DNA of 64,000 nucleotides, taken from assembly GCA_033852175.1 (NCBI GenBank), contig JAWSUY010000012.1:1-64000 (forward strand). The letters are read 5' to 3'. The DNA comes from Agarilytica sp033852175. Its GTDB lineage: Bacteria > Pseudomonadota > Gammaproteobacteria > Pseudomonadales > Cellvibrionaceae. Of this stretch, positions 43,522 to 52,024 are shown one piece after another (positions within the stretch are counted from its first letter, which is position 1; every line of letters begins with the position of its first letter). Under the pieces are notes generated by a model that saw only the letters and a program-made list of their open reading frames with translations, was not told the DNA's origin and ran no database searches. The position numbers and the translations under genes are program-made.

Positions 43522-45387
43522 TTAGTTTGCTTTTCGTTCGTCTGCGCTATCCACGTCCAATTGTTTGCGAACTTTTTGACAAATAAAGTCTGCGGTAATT
43601 GGTGCACCATCATAATTAAGCAGTGCAATTAACTGGCGTGGATTGACTTCAAGCTCGTTAATCAACAATTTTCGCATTTGACCATCACGGTTTTGATCAA
43701 TTACAAACACCTGATCACAACTCTCAATGAAGTCGTCGACCTCTTGGGTAAACGGGAACGCTTTAATCGAAAGACCTTTTAAATGCAGGCCATCTGCCGC
43801 TAGATAATCCAAGGCTTCAGCTGCCGCCTGCTGGCTGGTTCCGTAGAATATTATACCAATTGAGCTCGGCTTGCCTTTGGACGCTTCAGATTCAAAAAGA
43901 ACGGGCTTCGGAATATAGTCTTTAGCGGTATTAAATTTACGTGTTAGACGATCCATGTTTTCAGCATAAACATCGCCGTCTTCGGTATATACCGCATAGG
44001 CATCACGAGAAGTTCCGCGCGTAAAGAATGAGCCTTTTGTCGGGTGCGTACCGGGGTAGGTTCGGTAACCAATACCGTCCCCATCGACATCTAAATAACG
44101 ACCATATCGGCCACCATCTTTTTCGATCTCTTCTAGGGCATCGGCATCGTATACTTTACCGCGATCGTAAGCACGCGCATCGTCCCATACGAAAGGCTCA
44201 CTCAGATGATCGTTCATGCCGAGATCTAAATCGGACATCACAATCACTGGCGTTTGCAAACGTTCGGCGAGATCAAATGCTTGTGCCGTCTGATCAAAAC
44301 ATTCTTTGGGGCAACTGGGGAAGAGCAATACATGCTTGGTATCGCCGTGAGAGGCATAAGCACACGCCATTACATCCGGCTGCTGAGTACGCGTCGGCAT
44401 TCCGGTAGAAGGCCCCGCTCGCTGTACATTGACTAATACCACGGGGACTTCAGCAAAATATGCCAAGCCCAAAAACTCACCCATCAAAGAGATGCCAGGA
44501 CCACTAGTCGCGGTAAAACTACGTGCGCCATTCCACGATGCGCCGATCGTCATACCGATGGCTGAAAGCTCATCCTCTGCCTGCACTACAGCAAAATTCT
44601 TTTTTCCGGTACCCGGATCGATTCGCAAGCGACACGCATACTTTTCAAATGCTTCAACTACCGAGGTAGAAGGCGTAATGGGGTACCATGCAACAACTGT
44701 AGCACCCGCATAAACAGCGCCTAAGCCTGAGCCGGAGTTGCCGGTCACAAGGATTTTATCTTTAATTAAATCACGACGCTCAACACGAATAGGGAACGGG
44801 CAGGTAAAGTGCTTGTGAGCGTATTGATAACCCAACTCCAATGCATGCACATTGGGAGCTACCAATTTTTCTTTACCGACAAATTGGTCGGCAACTAATC
44901 CGGTTAGGACGCTGAAGTCAATATCCAGCATTGCCGCCAAGGCGCCAATGTAAATAACATTTTTAAATAACTGACGTTGACGTGGATTTTTATATTCACG
45001 TAAACATATTTCGGTAAACGGGATACCAAAGTAATTAATGTCGTCACGAATTAAACGCAAATCTAATGGCCGCGTCGAGTCGTAAACAAAGTAGCCACCA
45101 GGCACAACTTCTTTCACGTCGCTGGCCATGCTCTGGGAGTTGACGGAAACCATCAGGTCGATGCCTTCACGTCGTCCCATGTAGCCCTTTTCACTGATAC
45201 GCACTTCATACCAAGTGGGCAGTCCTTGAATGTTCGAAGGGAATAAATTCTTGGGGCTTACGGGTATACCCATACGAAAAATCGCTTTCGCAAACATATG
45301 GTTAGCACTGGCAGAACCGGTACCGTTAACATTAGCGAACTTTACGACGATTTCGTTTAGTGCTGAAATCTGTTTTTTATCTGACAT
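43522..45387 (-). CDS. 2-oxoacid:acceptor oxidoreductase, fused gamma-alpha subunit
   Basis: This 621-residue protein begins with the gamma domain (about 1-195; V-N-G-T-G-S-A-S-A-N and the S-Q-S-M-A-S-D-V-K-E stretch) and continues with the alpha domain (A-W-Y-P-I-T-P-S-T-S-V-V-E and A-E-D-E-L-S-A-I-G, A-T-S-G-P-G-I-S-L-M), the KorA fusion layout. The A-T-S-G-P-G loop and the conserved Glu in E-D-E-L contact the TPP site. It ends in a beta-like domain (about 500-610) that binds CoA in relatives. It starts 3 bp after the FAD-subunit gene, so expression is tightly coupled. Confidence 0.9.
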   Translation of the reverse strand: MSDKKQISALNEIVVKFANVNGTGSASANHMFAKAIFRMGIPVSPKNLFPSNIQGLPTWYEVRISEKGYMGRREGIDLMVSVNSQSMASDVKEVVPGGYFVYDSTRPLDLRLIRDDINYFGIPFTEICLREYKNPRQRQLFKNVIYIGALAAMLDIDFSVLTGLVADQFVGKEKLVAPNVHALELGYQYAHKHFTCPFPIRVERRDLIKDKILVTGNSGSGLGAVYAGATVVAWYPITPSTSVVEAFEKYACRLRIDPGTGKKNFAVVQAEDELSAIGMTIGASWNGARSFTATSGPGISLMGEFLGLAYFAEVPVVLVNVQRAGPSTGMPTRTQQPDVMACAYASHGDTKHVLLFPSCPKECFDQTAQAFDLAERLQTPVIVMSDLDLGMNDHLSEPFVWDDARAYDRGKVYDADALEEIEKDGGRYGRYLDVDGDGIGYRTYPGTHPTKGSFFTRGTSRDAYAVYTEDGDVYAENMDRLTRKFNTAKDYIPKPVLFESEASKGKPSSIGIIFYGTSQQAAAEALDYLAADGLHLKGLSIKAFPFTQEVDDFIESCDQVFVIDQNRDGQMRKLLINELEVNPRQLIALLNYDGAPITADFICQKVRKQLDVDSADERKAN

Positions 45388-45390
45388 AAA

Positions 45391-47211
45391 TTAATCCACC
45401 TCACTCGTGCCACACGCATTACTTCCGCAACTGTTGTCGCTCGCTTGTGTAACGGTGAATAAAAACTTTTGCAAATCCCACGCGGCGGTAGGACAGCGCT
45501 CTGCGCACAAACCACAATGCAGACATACATCTTCATCTTTAATCATTGCTCTGCCGGTAGGAAGATCAGCAGATACGTATAGATCCTGGTCGAGGTTTAC
45601 CGCGGGTTGAATGAGCTTTTGACGTAAAACCGCTTCATCGTCTTCTACTGTTGTCAGTGTCAGACAGGCTGTCGGGCATACGTCTATACAAGCATCACAC
45701 TCAATACAGAGCTTTTCGCTGAAGACTGTTTGCACATCGCAATTTAAACAGCGCTGAACTTCAAGCTTCGCCTGTGCGATATCAAAGCCTAATTCTACCT
45801 CGGCTTTTACGTCGGATAGGGCTTTTTCAATCTCCATTAACGGGACAATTTCACGATCGTCATCACTAACTGAGCTGTCGAAACTCCAGTCGTGGATACC
45901 CATTTTTTGGCTAACAAAGCTTGAACCCGGCACTGGCCGCTGGCTAATATCTTCTTCACGACACATTAAGTCGATCGAAATCGCCGCTTGATGACCGTGA
46001 GCCACCGCGGTGATGATGTTTTCAGGACCGAAGGCTGCATCCCCACCAATAAACACTTTAGGGTTGGTCGTTACATATGTGGTTTTGTCGACAGTGGGCA
46101 TGTCCCAGTCGTTAAACTCAATACCCAGATCACGTTCGACCCATGGGTAGCTGTTTTGCTGACCCACTGCGATGAGAACATCATCGCATTCGACGGTGAC
46201 TAACTCTTCCCCTGTTGGGATCAAGGTACGCTTTCCGTCGTTGTCGTATTCGGCGCGCATTTTTTCAAAACGCATGGCGACCAGGCGGCCATTTTCAATC
46301 ACAAAATCTTTCGGCGCATGGTTTTCTAAAATAGGAATGCCTTCGTGCTGGGCGTCTTCGATTTCCCACGGTGAGGCTTTCATATCGCTAAAAGGGCTGC
46401 GCACGGTTACGGTCACAGACTTTCCGCCTAAACGACGTGCTGTTCTGCAACAATCCATAGCGGTGTTACCACCCCCAAGTACGATCACTCGTTTGCCAAT
46501 TTCTTCTGTGTGCTCAAAGGCTACGCTAGACAACCAATCAACACCCACGTGAATATTGGCTTTACCTTCTTCACGACCGGGTAAACGTAAATCTCTACCC
46601 TTGGGAGCTCCGGTACCAATAAATACCGCATCGAACTTTTCGTCCAATATGGCTTTCAAGCTTTCCACACGTTCACCGAACCGAGGCTTAACGCCCATGT
46701 TCATGACGTAACCCACTTCTTCATCTAATACGGAATCGGGTAAACGGAAGCTTGGGATCTGACTGCGAATCATTCCGCCGCCTTTGTTTTGCTCATCGAT
46801 TAACACGACGTCGTAGCCTAAAGGCATCAAATCACGTGCAACGGTTAATGAGGCGGGACCAGCGCCAATAACAGCAATACGCTTACCATTTTTTACTGTT
46901 GGGATTTCAGGTAAACGTTTCGCAATATCTCCTTTGTTATCGGCTGCTACACGCTTTAAACGACAAATCGCTACAGGCTCTTCTTCTACCCGACCACGTC
47001 GACATGCAGGCTCACATGGGCGGTCACACACTCGGCCTAAGATCCCCGGGAAAACATTTGATTCCCAGTTCACCATGTAGGCGTCATCGAAACGGCCTGC
47101 AGCAATCAGGCGAATGTATTCAGGAACGGGAGTATGGGCAGGACATGCGTACTGACAATCGACCACTTTATGAAAGTGCTCGACCGGATTAAACTTTTTG
47201 ACTTGATCCAC
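45391..47211 (-). CDS. FAD/NAD(P)-binding oxidoreductase with two [4Fe-4S] ferredoxin motifs
   Basis: This 606-residue protein has a GltD-like body: N-terminal Cys-rich cluster (C-Q-Y-A-C-P-A-H, C-D-R-P-C-E-P-A-C), FAD motif G-A-G-P-A-S near residue 116, an NAD(P) motif G-G-G-N-T-A-M-D, and a C-terminal ferredoxin pair (C-I-E-C-D-A-C-I-D-V-C-P and C-L-H-C-G-L-C-A-E-R-C-P). It is the first gene of the operon with the gamma-alpha and beta subunits. It should link the oxidoreductase to a NAD(P)H/NAD(P)+ pool, replacing free ferredoxin. Confidence 0.88.
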   Translation of the reverse strand: MDQVKKFNPVEHFHKVVDCQYACPAHTPVPEYIRLIAAGRFDDAYMVNWESNVFPGILGRVCDRPCEPACRRGRVEEEPVAICRLKRVAADNKGDIAKRLPEIPTVKNGKRIAVIGAGPASLTVARDLMPLGYDVVLIDEQNKGGGMIRSQIPSFRLPDSVLDEEVGYVMNMGVKPRFGERVESLKAILDEKFDAVFIGTGAPKGRDLRLPGREEGKANIHVGVDWLSSVAFEHTEEIGKRVIVLGGGNTAMDCCRTARRLGGKSVTVTVRSPFSDMKASPWEIEDAQHEGIPILENHAPKDFVIENGRLVAMRFEKMRAEYDNDGKRTLIPTGEELVTVECDDVLIAVGQQNSYPWVERDLGIEFNDWDMPTVDKTTYVTTNPKVFIGGDAAFGPENIITAVAHGHQAAISIDLMCREEDISQRPVPGSSFVSQKMGIHDWSFDSSVSDDDREIVPLMEIEKALSDVKAEVELGFDIAQAKLEVQRCLNCDVQTVFSEKLCIECDACIDVCPTACLTLTTVEDDEAVLRQKLIQPAVNLDQDLYVSADLPTGRAMIKDEDVCLHCGLCAERCPTAAWDLQKFLFTVTQASDNSCGSNACGTSEVD

Positions 47212-47613
47212 TAGCTAAATCCTCATTGGCTTATCATTGTGCCAAGTAGAAACAAAACACGCTACAAGTATACGACTATCTGGTGCAGTCGTAGACTGGC
47301 GCGAAACAGTATTGCTGCGGAGTATAAAGAATAATGGCCTACAGCAACAATAGCTTTTTCCACTGCGGGATAAAGATCGGATAATGGGGGAGGAATTACG
47401 GATAGAAGCCACAAATTAGCGCTTATTTAGCACCCAAACAGGGCATAATTCAAAAATCATCACACTTGACTCTGCTCTGTAAAAAATCGTATTTTGGAAG
47501 AATAAAAGTCGCCCGTATGTCACGCAGCAATTTGGCTGAAGATAGACCAAAGATCAGCAGATCGAATTGAACCAATAAAACCCTAACGCTTACCCATTGA
47601 CGTCACCCAACAA
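47212..47613. other. Intergenic region upstream of the oxidoreductase operon
   Basis: No gene or clear palindrome was found. It separates the oxidoreductase operon start from the stop of the hydrolase gene transcribed toward it. Confidence 0.4.
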
Positions 47614-49167
47614 CTACTTGCCAGCTGCCAATTTTTTGTCCAAACCCGCATTTTCAATCCGGTAAAGACCATGGATATTGCCAGTAAAAAACTCACCCGA
47701 CACATCACTCACCGAAAAAATAAAGCGTGACGCATCTCGAACGCTTATCGATTGCTGTTCACCAATAACGGAAACACCTGCCAGGTCTAATCGACACCCG
47801 TTTGCTTGAATCCCGACTTTCCCATGGAAAGTAGCGTTCGTGGCAATCAACGTCGAATGCGACATAATCAACGCCGTTCCCGTTGATTCGATACGGGTAT
47901 TCAAAAAAGATACGTTTGAGTTTTTGAGCTTTACATTTTGTGCATGCACATTCACAAGACGAATACCGGAACAGCTTTCAATGACTACGTTATCGTAAAC
48001 GCCGGTATAGGTGACGCCGTGCTTCCCCTTGCAAACCAAGTCGCCTTTGCTAGCAGGCTGTTCCTGAGCAGGGCGCGTCTTCAATTTTCCGGTGATAGCG
48101 CTTAACAGTAAGCGGTTAAACTCTTGGGCATGCGTCACCATTGGCATATGCTGGCACGAAGGGATCACAGATAAAGACGCCCGAGGTAAACGCCCAGCGA
48201 GCATTTGCCCTGTTCGCAGGGGAGCAACGTTATCCTCCCCTCCCCAGATAATACTCACTTCATGAGGTAGGGTTTTAATCACATGCGAAAAATCCTCCTG
48301 AATGAGCGCCATAGCAGCATTCAGGTTCGGCCGATTTAAAAAAACGTTATTCCAAATAATATCACTCGCATTAATAATTTTTGAAACGTCCGGAACAACG
48401 CCTGTAAGCTCGACTAAAGCGCCCGTCAAATCCTTAGCCTTTGACGTCAGCCCTCGAATCGGGTTCGGCCCCATTTGTTCATTCAACGGTAATTCTGCAG
48501 AATGCTTCAAAAATGCCGTACGCTCTAAGATGCCTGCAACATCAACTAATACGAGCTTGCTCACTTGCGCGGGGAAATCTGACGCATACCGCAGTGCAAC
48601 AGCCCCCCCCATCGAATGGCCTACCACTACCACCGGTCCGTTGGCATACTTTCTTACAAACCAAGAAATCACTTTCGCATAATTCGTTGGTGAATAGCGC
48701 CCACCGGGAGCAGAGGACCGACCAAAACCAGGTAGATCCATTGCCAGCACATGGTATTTTTTTTCAAGCTCTGGAATGACGTTTAACCAATCAGCGAACC
48801 CTGCTTGACCCAGACCATGAATAAGAACAACGGTCTGACGATTTTCTCGTCCGGTCTCAACAGCATATAACTGCGATTGGAATACGGGCTCTCTGTCGAT
48901 ATGTACTCGCCAATGGCTTGGCAGATTTAAGAGGGGGGAGCTTGCTGCAGGGGAGCTCACTGGGGTGTCACTAGGAGCAGGCTGACTTGACTTTGTCAGG
49001 TCCAATTTACTTTCAATGGTTTTCTTTAGCTTCGAGGGTAAGACCTCAACAATATGCCCGAGGCTTTCCTGCCACCCCGCTGATACACTACAAGAAACTG
49101 ATAACAATAAAAAAACGCAGAGCTTCTTCACGTAAGACACTACGCTGTTACAGTTGACCAAAGACAT
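47614..49167 (-). CDS. Secreted alpha/beta hydrolase with C-terminal beta-helix-like domain
   Basis: The most likely start is the ATG at 49167, giving 517 residues and a signal peptide (about 12-31, S-C-S-V-S-A). A Pro/Ser-rich linker follows. The hydrolase domain (about 85-360) has V-L-I-H-G-L-G at the oxyanion site, V-V-G-H-S-M-G-G-A at the nucleophile, and H-M-P near the end. The last 140 residues contain short repeated strands ending in Asn/Ser turns (V-N-V-H-A-Q-N-V-K-L, S-F-L-N-T-R-I), typical of a right-handed beta-helix or pentapeptide-like stack. This combination is unusual. Start alternatives are ATGs at 49194/49191. The lipoprotein gene at 49244 follows closely upstream. Confidence 0.7.
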   Translation of the reverse strand: MSLVNCNSVVSYVKKLCVFLLLSVSCSVSAGWQESLGHIVEVLPSKLKKTIESKLDLTKSSQPAPSDTPVSSPAASSPLLNLPSHWRVHIDREPVFQSQLYAVETGRENRQTVVLIHGLGQAGFADWLNVIPELEKKYHVLAMDLPGFGRSSAPGGRYSPTNYAKVISWFVRKYANGPVVVVGHSMGGAVALRYASDFPAQVSKLVLVDVAGILERTAFLKHSAELPLNEQMGPNPIRGLTSKAKDLTGALVELTGVVPDVSKIINASDIIWNNVFLNRPNLNAAMALIQEDFSHVIKTLPHEVSIIWGGEDNVAPLRTGQMLAGRLPRASLSVIPSCQHMPMVTHAQEFNRLLLSAITGKLKTRPAQEQPASKGDLVCKGKHGVTYTGVYDNVVIESCSGIRLVNVHAQNVKLKNSNVSFLNTRIESTGTALIMSHSTLIATNATFHGKVGIQANGCRLDLAGVSVIGEQQSISVRDASRFIFSVSDVSGEFFTGNIHGLYRIENAGLDKKLAAGK

Positions 49168-49243
49168 ATTTTTTTCAGGACTTAACAACATCATAAACGG
49201 TACTTTGTAATTCAATCGAGGAAAAGTAGAGCAAGGATCGCGC

Positions 49244-49597
49244 TCAAATGATGGCTCTGACTGCGCACGTTAATGTTTGCCCACGTTCGCCATTAATTAC
49301 TTCTGTGGACTCGGACAAGATTTGCGTTTTTCTTTCACTCGCGTCTTCCGCCAGACGCTTCACAAACTTAATACATTCTTGAACTTGAGCATGGCTATCG
49401 GCATCACTTCGCATCGGCATCCGATGGATAAATTCCCGCTCTTGTGTACCCGTCGCTTTTCTTTTGATCGCTTGATAGGCATCTTTAGTCGCACTTACGG
49501 TTTCAGAAACGAGCTTTTCTGGCTTCATTTCCACCCTTACACAACCACTTAAGCAAGCACACACGGCAATACCCAGTACTATTTTTTTGCTCAACAT
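49244..49597 (-). CDS. Small lipoprotein
   Basis: This 117-residue protein has a lipobox C-L-S-G-C (Cys19), then V-R-V-E-M. The mature part is helical and ends in a strand, with one Cys pair (Q-E-C-I-K and L-T-C-A-V) that could form a disulfide. It lies upstream of and probably in one operon with the secreted hydrolase. No family was recognised. Confidence 0.65.
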   Translation of the reverse strand: MLSKKIVLGIAVCACLSGCVRVEMKPEKLVSETVSATKDAYQAIKRKATGTQEREFIHRMPMRSDADSHAQVQECIKFVKRLAEDASERKTQILSESTEVINGERGQTLTCAVRAII

Positions 49598-49881
49598 AAT
49601 CCATTTCCAAAATTATCGACGTTATTTTTACAGTCAAAGAAAGATAATAGTTAACGCCCGAGGAGTCGCTCTTCACGCTATTGATAGCATGACTGATTTC
49701 AATAAAAGCACCAACATCAAGAGGTACTCGCCTACCACCCCCTCCATCACAGCTAGAATTGTTCATTTTTTCAGAATTGTCAACAAGCTGAAACCAGGAT
49801 GCTAACAAACCAGCAAAAATAACCTGCCCTTCAAAAACAGCTGTAGAATATTGCCTTTCATCACAGCCTCCTAATCACCCT

Positions 49882-50145
49882 ATGGCAAAAGTCTACTTAG
49901 AAAAGCTCAACTACCTGCTTTCAACATTTGATCTTGAAAACGAACTCTCTGTTAGCCTGAAAACAAAACACTTTTTTAGCGGGGCTGCACTTTATGCCGA
50001 TAACACAATATGCGCGTCTTGGTCTCCTGGCGGGCTAGCGTTTAAACTCCCCCACCGCAGAAGTGGAAAGGTTAATTTCATCAGGCGAAGCCACTCATCA
50101 ATTAAATATTTAAGCCCAATTGAATATGAGAAGCTGTATGGATAA
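49882..50145 (+). pseudogene. TfoX/Sxy N-terminal-type protein with two compensating frameshifts
   Basis: The N-terminal 57 residues (H-F-F-S-G-A-A-L-Y, A-S-W-S-P-G-G-L-A-F-K-L-P) match the TfoX/Sxy N-domain pattern. The next 20 residues do not. Removing one C from the C5 run (50049-50053) reads T-A-E-V-E-R-L-I-S-S-G-E-A-T instead, the expected TfoX continuation. Adding one A near 50104-50106 then returns to the frame that ends L-S-P-I-E-Y-E-K-L-Y-G. Thus the present protein has an 18-residue stretch out of its original frame but a proper end. It may be altered in function or the sequence may contain two errors. TfoX-like proteins take part in competence gene control. Confidence 0.6.
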
Positions 50146-50277
50146 ATTAAAATCAGCCGTGGCGCTGATTGGTAGAAAACTTCATGAAGGGAATGGTTCT
50201 ACCGATCAACTCCATGGCCAACAAGAGAAGCGCGTTAGTAGCTTTAATATGATCCTTAACTGAGTAGGGTAAGACAA

Positions 50278-50362
50278 GGTGACGGGTGACGGGTGACGGG
50301 TGACGGGTGACGGGTGACGGGTGACGGGTGACGGGTGACGGGTGACGGGTGACGGGTGACGG
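50278..50362. repeat. Heptanucleotide array GGTGACG (about 12 copies)
   Basis: An uninterrupted 7-bp tandem repeat, 85 bp long and perfect across all copies. The lack of decay suggests recent expansion or active copy-number change. Confidence 0.95.
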
Positions 50363-50406
50363 AACAATAGGGTCTAAAGGAGAAAGGTCAAGCCATTTTG
50401 ATCACC

Positions 50407-50721
50407 TTAAAGCGCAGCTTTAATGGGCGAAAACACTTTAGCTAAAATAATATTCAGTGCGAGCTCCGAACTTGACGAGGCCTGATACACACCTTCGCTA
50501 GCACCGATGAAATCATCATCCAATATCACAACCGAATATTCGGTATTCTCTGAACGGATAACACTAACTGGTTTCTGCACCTCTGGAGCGCTCTCGGAAA
50601 TTTCCAGTACACGAGATTTATACGTACTTGGCGTATTTTGAACATGATACGCGTAACTTACAAATAACATCACACAAAAACAGAAAACCGACTTTTCGAT
50701 TAATTCAGCTTTTATCATCAT
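50407..50721 (-). CDS. Hypothetical single-pass membrane protein
   Basis: This 104-residue protein has one N-terminal hydrophobic segment (8-26) and a soluble tail with no motif. Start ATG at 50721. No family was recognised. The tandem array begins 45 bp past its stop codon. Confidence 0.5.
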   Translation of the reverse strand: MMIKAELIEKSVFCFCVMLFVSYAYHVQNTPSTYKSRVLEISESAPEVQKPVSVIRSENTEYSVVILDDDFIGASEGVYQASSSSELALNIILAKVFSPIKAAL

Positions 50722-51022
50722 TACAACCCTATCATTATTTATACGGCTCTATCGCTCGTAACACTTATTGGGTTTTGCCTGCCGTTCATTTACGCGCCAA
50801 CTTTATTGATGACCTTAAATTAACGACTCACAAACAAAATGTTACGCGAGAGCATATTTTTGAGTATTTAAGACGGAAACATTCCGATATCATTCGCGGC
50901 AACCAGCACAACCCCCAAACTCACGAAATGCCGCCGATACCGCTGAGTTCATAAAATCACAAACTCACCTATTATTTTATTTCTATTCTAATACGTACTA
51001 TTTGACCTGAATCATTCTACCA

Positions 51023-51595
51023 CTATTGTTTTACAGCATTTATGAAGTCGGGGTCGGACATAAGTGCTAAAACTAGTTTTTTAACGGCTATAGGATAGTT
51101 TTTTTGTGCAGCAGGAATAGCAATGGCGCCCACAAGTGAAGAATCCCAATTGTGCTCTATGCTTTTCACTTCATTAAAAACGACTTTGTCATTGCGTAAA
51201 ATTTCGAATCTTGCAGTTATATGAGCACTTCCAGCACTAGCAACGGCACTCAGATTATTCTCTAGCAGTTCGCCTCGTAACTGAATTTCCGAGACTGGCC
51301 TATATAGATTAGCAGGCGCCAGCTGATCAACAAGCGCCTGAGTCAAATATTCGCCATAAGAATCGTTATACGGTGAAATCATACGCGACCCTCGCACCGA
51401 AAGGCTATTGAGTCGAGCGTCAAGCGTAACAATATTAGCAACCGCGATCGGCAATGCGCCTCCCCCCTTTAACACTGCCGTAATAGCAGAGTCCGGCTGG
51501 TACCTAACTGAATTCATCGTACAGCCCGACATAAAAGAGAAAACCAAAGCTATAGCTACTATTAACGTCAGTGTTGTTGCACACATTTTATACAT
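51023..51595 (-). CDS. Lipoprotein (YajG-like)
   Basis: This 190-residue protein has a lipoprotein signal peptide with F-M-S-G-C (Cys25). The mature part has an alpha/beta pattern with R-G-S-R-M, Y-G-E-Y-L-T-Q-A-L and a long second half with A-H-I-T-A-R-F-E-I, similar to the lipoproteins of the YajG/LPS-assembly class. The family call is tentative. It stands alone on the minus strand. Confidence 0.6.
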   Translation of the reverse strand: MYKMCATTLTLIVAIALVFSFMSGCTMNSVRYQPDSAITAVLKGGGALPIAVANIVTLDARLNSLSVRGSRMISPYNDSYGEYLTQALVDQLAPANLYRPVSEIQLRGELLENNLSAVASAGSAHITARFEILRNDKVVFNEVKSIEHNWDSSLVGAIAIPAAQKNYPIAVKKLVLALMSDPDFINAVKQ

Positions 51596-51910
51596 GCCAT
51601 TGTCCTTTTTCTTATTTGGGGTAAAGCCGTTACGCTTCCGAAACCGACATTAAGGCGCCATTATTGTCAGAGGCATAGATCGAACAAAACGAACTATGCG
51701 CCACTATTGGCGAGTGATCGATTACAAGGAATTACACGGCTAGCGCCCCGCTTTACATCCTTGATTCCAAAAACTAGGGTATAAAATCAGCGCCTCAGTT
51801 TATGAGACACCTTATGTGAACCAAAACCTCAACCTATCTATTGAATAAGTGGCAAGCGAATAAGCGGGGAGTAATGAATTCCCCCAAACAAAACAAATAA
51901 ACGGACACAC

Positions 51911-51980
51911 TCTGCCCTGCACCACCTATAAAACAGGTCGCAGCGAGAGAGGATAGAAAAACCGATTTATGGATGGGCAC
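51911..51980. repeat. Dispersed palindromic element, copy E3 (deleted form)
   Basis: It keeps a left end (TGCCCTGCACCACCTATAAA then GCAGCGAGAG) and a right end (ACCGATTTATGGATGGGCAC) but lacks the middle seen in E2 and E5. It lies in the 428-bp gap before the cardiolipin synthase gene. Confidence 0.6.
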
Positions 51981-52024
51981 GACTTAAGAGGAAGCGCCTA
52001 ACAAAACTATCCGCATACGCAAGG

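Noticed and set aside
50722..50954. Plus-strand frame ending with basic/helical residues
   Set aside because: Its upstream half is antisense to the gene at 50407, and no motif or start could be supported; possible remnant only.
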